A stretch of DNA of 64,000 nt. Origin: Poecilobothrus nobilitatus. Taxonomy: Eukaryota; Arthropoda; Insecta; Diptera; Dolichopodidae. Below the pieces are notes generated by a model. That model ran no database searches and was not told the DNA's origin. It saw nothing but the letters and a program-made list of their open reading frames with translations. The position numbers were made by a program, and so were the translations under genes. Shown here one piece after another: positions 1 through 11,839 of the stretch (position 1 is its first letter; every line of letters starts with the position of its first letter). The DNA lies in contig OX352774.1 in assembly GCA_947095535.1 (NCBI GenBank), forward strand, positions 40,936,496-41,000,495, read 5' to 3'.

Positions 1-78
1 GAAAAATTACAAACAATAAAACTGAACCTATTTATTTGCTTTATATATTATATTTAATATTCTTCACATTATTAATGG

Positions 79-185
79 CGATTCCCTTAGAATTACCTTG
101 CTCTCTGTAAAGGATTTGAACCCGCACACTCTTAGATTAAAATTCCACATGCTAAACCGCTAGGGTACTGACGATCCGTTATGTG
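79..185 (-). mobile_element. tRNA-derived SINE-like relic
   Basis: Read on the minus strand, this stretch has a good Pol III B box (GGGTTCAAATCC, complement of 112-123) preceded about 30 bases upstream by an A-box-like TACCCTAGCGG, close to the A box of the better SINE copies at 18.6, 27.0 and 42.1 kb. The body is degraded and has no clear tail. It could instead be a decayed tRNA pseudogene. Confidence 0.4.
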
Positions 186-1857
186 AAGTAGTAACAAAAG
201 ATAGAGAAAAAAAAAACAATTATTATTATTATTGCATATTTATAGGATTAAAAACCGAAATATGCATTCAGAAATTAAATAAATTATTAATGTAATTTTA
301 TTGGCGTAATTTTTTTATTTTTTGCTTCTTAATTTTTTATTTTGATGTAAGAAATTGTATAACATTTTAAAAAGCTACTGACAAGCATTTTTATCGATTT
401 TTTACTATAACTAAAATAAAATTTATTTTATTTTTTTTATTTACATAAAAAAAAAAAAGGAAAAAATTTAATTAAATTTACTCTAATTATTTATTCTTAA
501 ATTTATAGTATTGTTTTTATTTAAAATACTTTAAATAAAGCATTGAAATCGGTAAAAATAATTTTTAATTTGAAAAATATAATGATAATATAATATAATT
601 TAATTACCAATCACATTCATTACCGTATTTTGAAATTTTAATAAGAAATAAAGATTAATTGGTAAAAATCTGTGATGAAGAAAATTACAAAAATGTAAGA
701 AAAGAATTTATTTTCTTTCTTTTTCTTATTCTTACAAAAATATAAGAAGAAGAATCTTATCTTTATTCATTACTTTTCAAAGAGAATCAAATGTGCCAAA
801 ACATTTTTAATATGTATAAGCAAATTAATTTACATTAACCTATTGAAAATATTATTAATTGTTTTAAAAAGGAGTCTAGAAAAAGGGTTTAAGGATGTAG
901 ATGTCTTTTTAAACTTTCGAAATACTATTTTAATCTTTGGAATATGATTTGCAATTTATCTTCTATAAGAATTAAAAAGAAAAGAAGTCATTTTCCTAAG
1001 AATTTTATCAATTAAAATGTATTAATCTTTTTTTTCTTCTATTTATTTTACTAGTTAATGTTTGTCCTGTATTTAGATAACGTACCCTTTTTTGAACCCA
1101 CTTATTTTACCAATATATGTATGTTGTGTACAATCAATATCTATAGATACCAAGAGAGAAAATAACAAACGTATACTCGTATATTATATATTATAATCTT
1201 CCAATTAACTTATTTTTAAACAAAAGTGAACCAAAAACAAAAATTGAAATAAATAAATTAAAAAAAAAATAGTAACAAAATATTTTGTTTTTTTTCTTTT
1301 TTTTTTTGTTGTTTTTCTTTGGTTTTTGTTGAAAAACAGAAATGCGCGCCTGGAAAAAAAATTAAAAACACAAAAACAAAAGAAAAATTTAAAAATACAA
1401 AATTATTCATTTATTACAAACAACATTACAAAAATGTGCACAATATAAAGGTAACAATTCTTTGTTTTTGTTTTTTTCTTTGCGATTTTTGGTTGTTCAT
1501 TTTCGATTTTTTTTCTTGTGTTTTTTTTTTTTTTTGTTATTTGTTGTAAATAATTCAATTTGATTTCTAGTAGTTCACTTACTAACTTACTAACCATCTA
1601 ATATGAGCGCGAACAAAATAATTTTGCACTGCATTACAATAATATGATGAACAAGCGCATTTAATAATAAAATAAAGAAAAAATATATTTTTAGATTTTC
1701 TTCTATTTTGTTTTTTTTTTTTTGGTTTTTTTGTTACAACAATTTTATGAAGCGTTTATATTACATACATAATTATATATATATATATATACATTTAACA
1801 ACATAATATATATATATATAATAAATAAATTTTCATAAGTATTGTTGTTCGAGTAAA
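186..1857. other. AT-rich upstream region of gene 1, no gene seen
   Basis: Long A and T runs, a short TTA repeat near 220 and TA dinucleotide runs at about 1770-1822 dominate. Short open frames here are low-complexity Phe/Lys runs and show no domain. Regulatory elements of gene 1 may lie here, but I cannot identify any. Confidence 0.6.
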
Positions 1858-1895
1858 TATAAATTGAGCGGAAAATTCATATTTTGCATCAGTTG
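1858..1895 (+). promoter_or_regulatory. Core promoter of gene 1
   Basis: TATAAA at 1858-1863 is followed by an arthropod initiator TCAGTT with its A at 1891, a spacing of 33 bases. The predicted 5' leader is 285 nt, far longer than the 41-82 nt of the other ten genes. Confidence 0.75.
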
Positions 1896-2175
1896 GTCAT
1901 AAAGCGTTCTTAAAGTTAGTGTTATATAAACTAAAATTTTAATTTTTAAATTGTGTTTTTGTTGTTTTTTATATTATAAATATTAATAAAATTATTTAAT
2001 TAATTGTTTTTGTTTTGTTTTTCCTTTTTTTTTTTTATAGTGATAAAAAATTATTAAAAAAGAAGCACAACAATTATAAAAATAAAATAAAGAAAAAAAA
2101 AAAAATAGTCAAAAAATTTAAAGTTTAATTTTCACCATAATTAAAACAAAAACAAAATAAAAAAAATAATATAAT

Positions 2176-5100
2176 ATGCAATTATTTAAACTTGGTTTAA
2201 TATTTGGACTTGCTAGTATGGCAACTGCTGGTTATCATCATGGTCATGCCAGTAGTTATGCTAGTGTTGTTAAACATGAAGACCATGGTCATCATGGTGG
2301 TGGTGGTGGAGGTGGACATGCTTTAGGTGGTTATGGACATGATGATCATTCACATGATTATTATTCACATCCTAGTTATAAATTTGATTATGGTGTAAAA
2401 GATTCACATACTGGTGATAATAAAAATCAATGGGAACATCGTGATGGTGATCATGTAAAAGGTACACATATGAGTATTATATAAATTTAATTACATATAT
2501 ATATTTTATTATTTTGTTTTTTTTTTTTTTTGTACTTTACTAACTTTTGTTAATCTTTTTATTTAATCCTTTTCTGACAAAAAAGCATAACATTTTTGTT
2601 TTAACTATATATTTTTTTTGTTATTTTGAATATCATTCATTTCATTGTAATAAATTTCTTTTCGGTTTGTTAACCATTTAAAAATCATTTATAATAATCT
2701 GCTTATTGTGTTTCTGGTGAAATAGCCTTTAAATTAATGTATATTGATTTGAAAAAGCTATAGCTTAAAACAATAAAACTAATAAAAAAATTATGATAAC
2801 TGAATGATATAAAATTGGTATCACAAATTGACTATCCTAGTTCGGACACGACCAGAATATACGAATAATAATATTATATTTTGTCGTCTGATATGACATA
2901 ATCAGGAAATTGTAAAAACATATTGTAAATGTTGATCATGGTGTATACATAAATTATTTTGTTTTAAAGTCCTTTTAATTGAAAATTTTAATAGGTTTTG
3001 AAAGAACTTATATTTATTTGTTCCATCTTTATTAACATTTGATATGTGATAAAATTTATTTTAATGATTTCATTGTTTATTGTCTTTTCTTCATTTTTAT
3101 TTGTGGTAGATAAAAGTCTACCACAAAGTCTATCAGTTTTATTTTCCTCTATTTTAATTATATAAAATTTTATCTACATAAAGCCTATTAAAGAAATATA
3201 TATACTTCAGTGGGTTGAGTACGAAAATCCAAAAAAAAAAATTCTAAAAAAAATCCAAAATTCAAAATTTAATGGCAAGCATTTTAAATAGTTAGGATTG
3301 TCGCATCAAATCTCTGCTTCACAAATTATTGAAAACCTGATTAACCAACTATACAATCCCTCCTAATTCAGAATCTGACATATACATATGTATACAAATA
3401 TTTTGTAAAAAATGTATAACTCTAATTTTAAATCTCGCGTACATATATAATATGCATAAATATTCTGAAAAAAGAGAATACCCTGATTTTATAACCACCA
3501 ATAATCCATCTAATTATTTTTTTTACATATGCATATAATTATGTAATTATATATAGTTTAAAAAAATTTTTGGAATTATGACAGCATCCCTAATTCTCTA
3601 CATCAATTGCTACAAATTATTTAAAATTTAATTTTTTATTTTATTTTTAAATTATTCCTTACCACATAGTAACAAAATTATTTGAAATTTTTTTTTTTTT
3701 TAAGGAATATTTTAAATTTAAATAACGTTAAATGATATTTAATGTTATGGTATACCCATGTCCATTTTAAATTTTTTAACCTACTAATTAAACTATAAAA
3801 TTTAATATACCAAACAATATACATATGTTATTGAACTTCTTCTATATGAAAATGAATTTAAAATTAAAGAAAATAAAATGGTGAAAATAATTTAAATTAT
3901 TCATCGGCATATACATTCATTATAAAATATTTTGATATTCACGCAATATTCTAATAACAATTCATTTCAAATACAATACAAACTTCAAATTCATTATATA
4001 TATATATATATATACTCTTGGCTATGCTTAACGATTATGTTATTTATACATATATTATTTAATTGAATTATTTCATTTAAGTGAACTTCTTCCATCTTAA
4101 AATTCGTTTAAATTTTTTATATTAATTTTTTAAATAATCCAATTGTAAATAAAGTAATTATTATGATATTTCAACTGTGTAAATATTTAATAATTATTTT
4201 AAAGTTATGTTATTATAATTTTTGAAATTTTTTAATGAACAATTTATATTTTTTTTTTTTTTTTTCATTATCGCAGATACATTAAAAGCATGATATTTTT
4301 CTTTTCGAAAATAATTAAAAATTTATAAAAGAAAAGAAATGTTCTTAATCGCTATATTTGATATTTGAATTTTTTCAGTTTTTTCTTTTCTTTTTTATTA
4401 TTTTAAAATAATATAAGTTAAATAGAAGAATGACATTTAATTGTTTAATTTGAGAAGATATGGTCATTTAAATAGTAATTTCTTATATCTACAATTATTC
4501 TTGTTGTTGAGTTGTTTAATTGTTTTTAAAAAAAGATTTAAGAGCTATAAGTCTATACATACTTATTTATTTACTTAATTAATTAATGGTCGCTACAAAT
4601 GTTAAAAGTTCTGGACCTGACTCAACCCATCCTTCTATTTTTGATGATTCTAAATAGTTTTCTCGAGTTGGAGATCTTAAACTTTTTGATGTGCGTCGAT
4701 TTTTCATCACTCCAACTACGATTTGACCGTTCCTGTCATCTTACACCTTATAGTTTGGATTTTCAAAGATTTTCTTTGTTGAAATTCTAAAATTGGACTT
4801 CAACAATTGAAAGACTGAAATAATTCATATGCGCTAAGTGACCAACCATGCGAAATCGTATCAGCTTAATTTTTTTTAACTACGTCCGTCATTGTACGTA
4901 GTTGAGTTATAAGTCTATATACATTAGTTTTAAATGGTATCAAAATTTATTTATTTTATTTTTTTAACTCGTTTTTATTTCTAACTAAAATATTATCATA
5001 TCGTAGACAATAAAAATAATTAATAAGAAGAGGTATGGAAAAGACAAACTCTTTCCAATGATTACTATATGATCATTATCCTTTTGAAAAGGATTTTAAT

Positions 5101-6358
5101 ACGATTATTCTGATACGATGGGTAAAATCGATTAATAATATTAATAAAATGATGTTTAAGTGAAAAAAACAATGAAGACTATAATTTATTTGTGACAAAA
5201 ATATATAATTAATTAATAGTTTAACCAGTTTTTCATAAAATTTTAATTCTGCTTTTACTTTTTTACAAAATAAAGCTAAATCTATTAATTATTACTTCAC
5301 CGTTTTTTCAATATTTTAACCGCACTCATGCACGCATTTTAACTTTAACTTTTTCTTCGGAACTCTTTTTTCAACTGTCATTTTGTGATATAATGTGATA
5401 TATTCAAAAAAAAATTGAGTTGAATAGACGCATTTATTTGCCTACATTTTTTTTTTCTGCAGAAAAATTCTTCTGAAGCGGTGAACTAAGCATTAGAGTA
5501 AAAAACCTTCTTCCATCGTCCCCAATAATTTTGCATAATTTTTATATCACCATAATTTCTTAAAATTTTCTTTCTCCACCTGTTCATTTCTTTAAGTAGC
5601 ATATGGCATCCACTAAGTCATTAATTACTTCATACTTAATTAAACTTCAGTTTTTGAAATCAGTAGTTTCATTAAATCATTAATTACTATAGGCTGTAGC
5701 TACATTGGACCAGATTATGAAACGGAAATTTATACGCCATCTATTATCTTACACATGCATTATTTTATTTTTATTTGATAAATTATATGATATAATATAT
5801 ATTTTTATTTTTTATATAATTCCATTATACTTATCAAGAAAATTTCATTTTATTTTTTAATAATCTATATCAACCATAGCTAGAGTTTGAATTCAAAACA
5901 TTATGAATGAAGTCTGGTGTCTTAATTATGTAGTAACACATATTTTAAAAACACATAAAATTAAAATTACATTACAATATTATATTGTAATATAACATAA
6001 ATAACAATAATCTATTTAATATTATAGGTGCATATATGGTTCATGAACCAGATGGTACAACACGTATTGTAGAATATACATCAGATAAACATAATGGTTT
6101 TAATGCTGTTGTTAAACGTGTAGGACATGCTCATCATCCACAAAGTAAAATCTCCTAAATTTTTATTTTTTTTTTTTATTTTTTTTTTTATCAAAATATT
6201 TAATGAATTCTTTTACATTATATAATATATAACATTTCTTTTATATAATATTTTCAGTTTATGGACATGGTGATCATCATAGTCATGGACATGAATATGC
6301 TCATGGACATGCTGAAAGTTATGCCAATTCAAATTTACATAGTTCTCATCATCATTAA
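2176..6358 (+). CDS. Histidine-rich RR-2 cuticular protein (gene 1), three exons
   Basis: Coding exons are 2176-2461, 6028-6144 and 6258-6358, giving 167 aa. Residues 1-18 are a signal peptide cleaved before GYHHGH. A Gly/His spacer with a run of seven glycines follows. The RR-2 chitin-binding domain (Chitin_bind_4) starts near residue 67 with [14 protein letters not shown] and ends GFNAVVKR. The tail is HG-rich and ends in NLHSSHHH, unlike the NLY(D/N)HHH of most of the others. The first intron (3566 bp, phase 1) splits the RR domain at VKG|AY; the second (113 bp, phase 1) follows HHPQ. Both joins use GT/AG and restore the frame found in the intronless relatives. It is the most diverged member, with [16 protein letters not shown] where most have [16 protein letters not shown]. 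The secreted product is expected to bind chitin in cuticle. Confidence 0.9.
2462..6027 (+). other. Large intron 1 of gene 1
   Basis: This 3.57-kb intron starts GTACAC and ends ATTATAG. It is AT-rich and contains no recognisable coding exon or complete transposon. The segment around 5590-5950 resembles, in scattered short blocks, a segment near 33660-33990, which suggests an old dispersed repeat. The corresponding intron of gene 3 is only 71 bp. Confidence 0.75.
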
Positions 6359-6404
6359 TATTAAGGCAAATATTTTTGCACATCTTAAAAATATATATTT
6401 ATTT

Positions 6405-6410
6405 AATAAA
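6405..6410 (+). terminator. Poly(A) signal of gene 1
   Basis: AATAAA lies 47 bases after the stop codon and is followed at once by an A run. Confidence 0.6.
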
Positions 6411-8163
6411 AAAAAAAACAAACAAATCATTTAATTTATATTTAAGATAAATTTGAGTACTCAAAAAGTCTTTAAAACATAATAATAAAAACATTCCATC
6501 ACTGCCAATCTTATAAGAAATTATTTTTCATCTTAGAAAAAAGAAAAAAAAAAACTTGTGATCATTTATTTTTTTTTTTTTTGTAAATAGGAATTTTTAT
6601 TTTTTATAATTTTTTTAATTTTTTTTTTTTTTTAATATTATATAATATGTACATATTATATAAATTATATAAAATTATTTTAAATAATATTTTTTTATAA
6701 GAAAATGTAAGAAAAAAAAAAATAATAAAAATAAAACATTATGTATTAGTTGTTGCATTAAAATGTTTGTGTTTTTTTTTTGGTTTATATCACCTACGTC
6801 CTGCTGGAGAATGGTTAGGTAGCATACTTACTAACACCTACTTATTATTCAACATTTCTCACCGACTTTATAGTTCTGTACTATAGTTCTTCTATAAGTT
6901 GATTATCTGACAGATAAATGTTGAATGTTAATATAAGACGAAGTATTACTTTCAGACATGAAATCGAGGAACACATCGATATAGATAAACTAACCTTTCA
7001 TTTTGTCTAAATTTCATTCTAACCTGTTTTAGCTTCCTTGGCTTCGATTTTCAATTTGATTTAATAAACTGCTAGTACTAGAACCGTTTTACACTTATAC
7101 TGCTGCCTTATGTATTTTGTTGTGACAATAATTCTGCACATTTTACTTGATTGTAATGCTGCAAATATTTTTATTTCTTCGTAAATAGTTTAATGATTTT
7201 TATTTAAAAAATTTTTACTTTATTTTGAAAACTTGAATGGATTCAGGTATAAAAAAAAGTGTTTTTGCAAACAAGGAAAAAATAATTTTACTATTTTAAT
7301 GTCAATTGGTTTTTGTGCAAATTTTTTTCTTTCGACTGATTACCTTCTCCTATAAAATTAAATTTATATCATATCAGTACAACATTGTTTAAAACACAGT
7401 ACTGTCAAAAAATTACATAATATACTTCAATAAATGATTAAGATGATATATCGACAACCGATAACTATAATTATAAATTTTAAAAAATTTTTATTTAAAT
7501 TTTTTGAATTATACTCGGAAAACTGATGAATAAAAATAATCTGATCCATTTTGTTGCTGTGTTTGATTTTATCCACATTAAACGGAAACAAATGCCATAA
7601 GTTACTTTATTTAAATTAGCCGCCGACATGCATTTTCAAAAGAAATTATTAAACAAATTAATAAGTTCAAAAATGGTTAAAAAAAAAGATTTTTGTATTT
7701 CTTGATTCCTTTTTTCAAACATTAATTTAACTAAGCTTAAGATTTCACGACTGCAGACTTTGCAGACCAAATAAAAATATCTAGAGGTAAAAAGAATGTA
7801 AAAATGTATCTAAACTAAATTGTACATAATATAGTCTATCTTTTCCCATAAAACCCTATGTTTGCCTAGACTTTTTTTTTATAAAATTATAACAGAATAT
7901 AATAAATACATAATAATATATAATGTACATAATTTTTCATAATAATTTAAAAATGTGTACATAAGATTAGAATTAACATGAATAAGAAATAACGACCTGT
8001 AAAAAAATTATTCTATGTTATTAAAAAAATTTCAAACAACTACTAGCCGTTCTGTAGTGAGGTTACCAATTTTCTTTGATTTAATTGTTTTAAATACGTC
8101 AATAATATTTTTATTAAAATATTCAACTTTAATGTTATTAAATGTTGTTGTTATTTTTTTTTA
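6411..8163. other. Intergenic, nothing recognised
   Basis: AT-rich sequence with homopolymer runs. I see no domain-bearing frame, RNA gene or clear repeat. Confidence 0.5.
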
Positions 8164-8490
8164 CCTTTTCAGTTTAGAGTTTCTGAAAAGCTTCTTAGAT
8201 TGTCTGAGCCCGGATTTTTCACAACATAATTCGCTCCTATAGTTTTTTCTTCTATTTTTGTTCTTTTCTTATTTTAAGCTTGTTTTAAAGGGAGTTACAG
8301 CTTCTTCTTTTACAAGTCGATCCGGTTCCTCATTTCCATTTATACCTAGTTGTCCAAGCACAAAGTAGAGAGTTACTTTATTATTAGTTCCCAAGCGATT
8401 TAGTTTCACTAAGTACTGCCAAACTAATTGAGATTTAATTGTAAGTTTAGTGCCTGAAAGGCTACTTCTATATCATCTATAAAATATTGG
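8164..8490 (-). pseudogene. Non-LTR retrotransposon RNase H relic
   Basis: On the minus strand, an open segment from about 8433 to 8280 reads in one frame as the end of a LINE RNase H domain. It contains LVWQYLVKLNRLGTNNKVTL, followed by LGQLGINGNEEPDRLVKEEA, which matches the family pattern V-PGH-GI-GNE-AD-LA. Upstream, in a shifted frame, is FIDDIEVAFQALN (family pattern SDSQAALKAL). Downstream, after another frameshift and stop, is GLRQSKKLF (family GxRQSKxL). At least two frameshifts and stops show it is dead. The clade (I, R1, Loa or Jockey-like) cannot be fixed from this fragment. Confidence 0.7.
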
Positions 8491-11400
8491 GTTAAAATGG
8501 TCCAAAATGGTTTAACAGAACTCAACAAAATTTTACTTTAAACGATATAAGCTTGTTGAAAAAATTGTTCATTAGAATTTAAAGGGATTATCAAAGAATT
8601 GATTGCAGAAGTAGATCAATAAAATTACAACCAATTGATAGATTTATTATATATTTTAGAGTTAATCCATTGTTATAAAACAGCTTCATCTGTCTAAACG
8701 GTTCAATCGATTAACTTAAAATTTTATATATGCGTTGATCCTTCACAGTGAAAGTAACTGTGTTTGTAACAAAGAATTTCATTGACCCTAAAAAGAGTGT
8801 GAACAGTTTCTTTGTTGAGTTCCGTAATTGCGTTGCAGTAAAATAGTATTTTAAGAACGATTCCGAAGTTATCGCACTTCGAATTGAATACTAGCTAATT
8901 GCACTTAATTAATTAGGAAAAGCTCCGAAAAATATTTTATGCATTCGAAAATATCTAACTAAATTCTTGCACTTCATTGCTGATTGCACTTCATTATCTG
9001 TCAAATACATGAAAGAAAAGAAATGTTAAGTGTTTAGTATCAAGTGTTGGTGTGATACATTCTGAAACGTCCTAAAATTTTATTTTTTATTTTTCGTTTA
9101 CAATTCTAAATGGTTTTACAGATTGATTTCAAACATTTTAGATGACTTACTATAAGTCAAACATTGTCTTTAAATAATTTATTTTGAAATTTTTGTTTAG
9201 TTAATGTTAATCGAGTGCAACAGTGTAATGATTAAATTTTTTTTTGGTATTTTCTGATACAATTTTTTTTTTTCATAAAAAAAAATAAATATTTGAAAGA
9301 AACTCATGCAACACTGGAGCGCAGCTAAATGAGCTAATTTGACAATTCTAAAATGAAAATTTTCAAGAAAATAAAATGTTGTTTTAGTTAAATATTATAA
9401 GAACAGTCTAAGACGGAACTATTTAATCACTTATTTTAAAATTTAATTATAACGGTTAACTTTTTGACTAATAAATCGAATTTTATATTCAGAACAAAAA
9501 ATTTTTTTTATTGATTTAATGCAAAAATTATATTTTTTTATTTATTCATTTTTTTTTTGTTTTTGGTTTTGTTGTGTTAAATAAAATTGCATAACAAAAT
9601 TATAATAGTTATTTTTTTGGTTTCATTATTACGAAAATAAGAATATAAAAAATAAAATAAAATGAATAAGTAATAAGAAACCTTGAATTTCATGAGTTTA
9701 CACTTTTTCTACAAAAATTCAATAAAATATCTATAAAATATTCTTTAAATTAGAGCAAAATCCATAGTATTAAAAAAAATTATTACCCAGATAATGTGGT
9801 AAATGGTAATAAAGATTTTTTTTTTTTTTTCTATTATGGATTTATAAACCCAAATCCCAATCAATATCTGACAATGCAAATTTATCACCCAAATCAACAA
9901 GATATAATTTATTGGTATATATTACGCCTATGATAATTTTCTAATAAAAGATTTTAATGCCCTTTATAAAATTCATTAATCTTTAGCATATTTATTTTTA
10001 GTTAAAATAATAACAAATATAATTTATATAATAATAAAATTAATTTTATGAAAAATTTGTTGTATAGTATTTATTAGTTTTTCAGAAAAAATAATTTTAA
10101 AACTAAAATTGATGGAATTATTTTGTAGTATTAAATTAAAAAAAAAAATTATTTTATTATACTTGTACTAGGGGCCCCTGTTAATGTGTAGTCAAATTTT
10201 ATGTTGAATCCCAATTCATATAATAGACAGTTGCAGTTTAGAAAAATAGAATTTTTGGAGAAAGTATAATCCGTAAAAAATCAGAAAGCAAAATCAAATT
10301 CGTCAAAACACTAACTGAAATTATTTTTAAAATAACGCCAAAACAGAATTAAATTGTATAAAGAGCCTGTAGTTGGTGTACGTATATTTAGAATTTAGAT
10401 TATTTCGTATTGTAAGTGAGGACTATTATGTCTATTTATTTATCGAGTTCAAAATAATTGTTTTAAAGGTACGTGGGGAAAACAGAATAGGTATCCGTAA
10501 AACATTCGTAAAATGCACAAAAAACGTTTGGAGCAAAATTCAGTTAAATTTTTTTATAGGCCAGGTTGTCTGTAACAATATTGCCGTTGTTCGTTTTACT
10601 TTGCCCTAATGTAAAAAATTTTAAATCTGAAAAAGACCGTATATTTGGTGTACAATACTTGATAAGATTATTCAAATTTAATTTTGGTTGTAAGAACTGC
10701 TGTACACTAAAATTTAAGTGCTTATATGAGAAGAAATTGAATTAAAAAAAAAATACAATTAGAAAAGTTTTCTAATCGCTTCAAATAATATACAAACATT
10801 CATACATAAATGCAACATTTTAATAGAAAAGTACAAAACCAAAACAATTACATATATATATATGAATTTTAAAGAGACTGTGCTCGATGATCATACATAA
10901 GTACATACTTAGATACATATTGATTATTAATATCAGATCAATATCATTCATCATCATTATTTAAAAATTCAATACATATTGTGATAAATAATGATTTTTA
11001 TCAATTTTTAAATTTTTTTCTACATGCACAAGTTAAAGTACATACTACATTACATACATATAGCCAAAGAATAGTTGAGCCCTTGAGGTCGAGTCGACTC
11101 GAGAGGAAAAAAAAAATACACAATTTTAAAGAGAGTAAGTGAGAATGTCTCTTATAATTTTGTGTTTTTTTTTTTGTTATTCTGTTGTGTACGTTTTGTT
11201 ACTACTACCGACTATCGTAGGTACCATACTACTGTAATTTAAATATGAAATGTATTCTTTATGTTTTATTATTAATATTACGTATAGGTTTTATAGTAGA
11301 AAAATCGTAAAAAATATGTAGTTACTGATGTTCAAAGCTTGAAACGGAATTCATAATACGTAGTGTGTGGCTGAAAACTACTAAATTATAATTATAGATT

Positions 11401-11512
11401 CTAACACAGTGCATTTGACGAGAGTATAGACTTTTTGGAAATAAAAAATGAAAATAAAAATAAGTCAAAAAGAATTAAAGTAGCAAAAAAATAAATAAAT
11501 CTATTAATTCTC
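8491..11512. other. Intergenic, nothing recognised
   Basis: AT-rich sequence. The frame at 10373-10609 shows no domain, signal peptide or splice context and is not supported as a gene. Confidence 0.5.
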
Positions 11513-11839
11513 TTACGAATACCAATCAGTCGTACTTTCACTGTCTAAATTAATTATAAATTTGTCGTTTGATTGACGAACGCATTCTTTCTTGAAATCT
11601 TCGTCTTGAATTTTTTCTGAATGACTCACACATTTTTCGCTATCTTCTTGTGTAACATTATTGATTGCGTCATGTGCTAATTTTTCGAGATCTACCATCT
11701 TAAATGTTACATTTGTCTGGGCTATTTCATTTTGAACCTTAGATCATATTAACTCTATCGGATTATAGTGGCAATGATATGGTGGCAGTCTAACTACTTT
11801 GTGTCCAATTGCAAAAGCTAGTTCATCTATTTCATATTT
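11513..11839 (-). pseudogene. Broken DDE transposase C-terminus (IS630/Tc1/mariner-like)
   Basis: The minus strand reads through one frame from about 11839 to 11513. It contains VRLPPYHCHYNPIEL, the sequence around the third catalytic acidic residue of IS630/Tc1/mariner-type DDE transposases (the E of NPIEL). A C-terminal region with KLAHDAINNVTQEDSEKCVSH and the ending DSESTTDWYS follows. The codon after NPIELI is TGA (complement of 11744-11746) where this family nearly always has Trp, so one TGG-to-TGA change stops the frame. The N-terminal DNA-binding domain and first catalytic Asp residues were not found upstream. It is a fossil fragment of a DNA transposon. Confidence 0.75.

Noticed and set aside
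1319..1549. Phe/Cys-rich small protein
   Set aside because: Low-complexity T-rich DNA, with no paralog, no promoter and no splice evidence.
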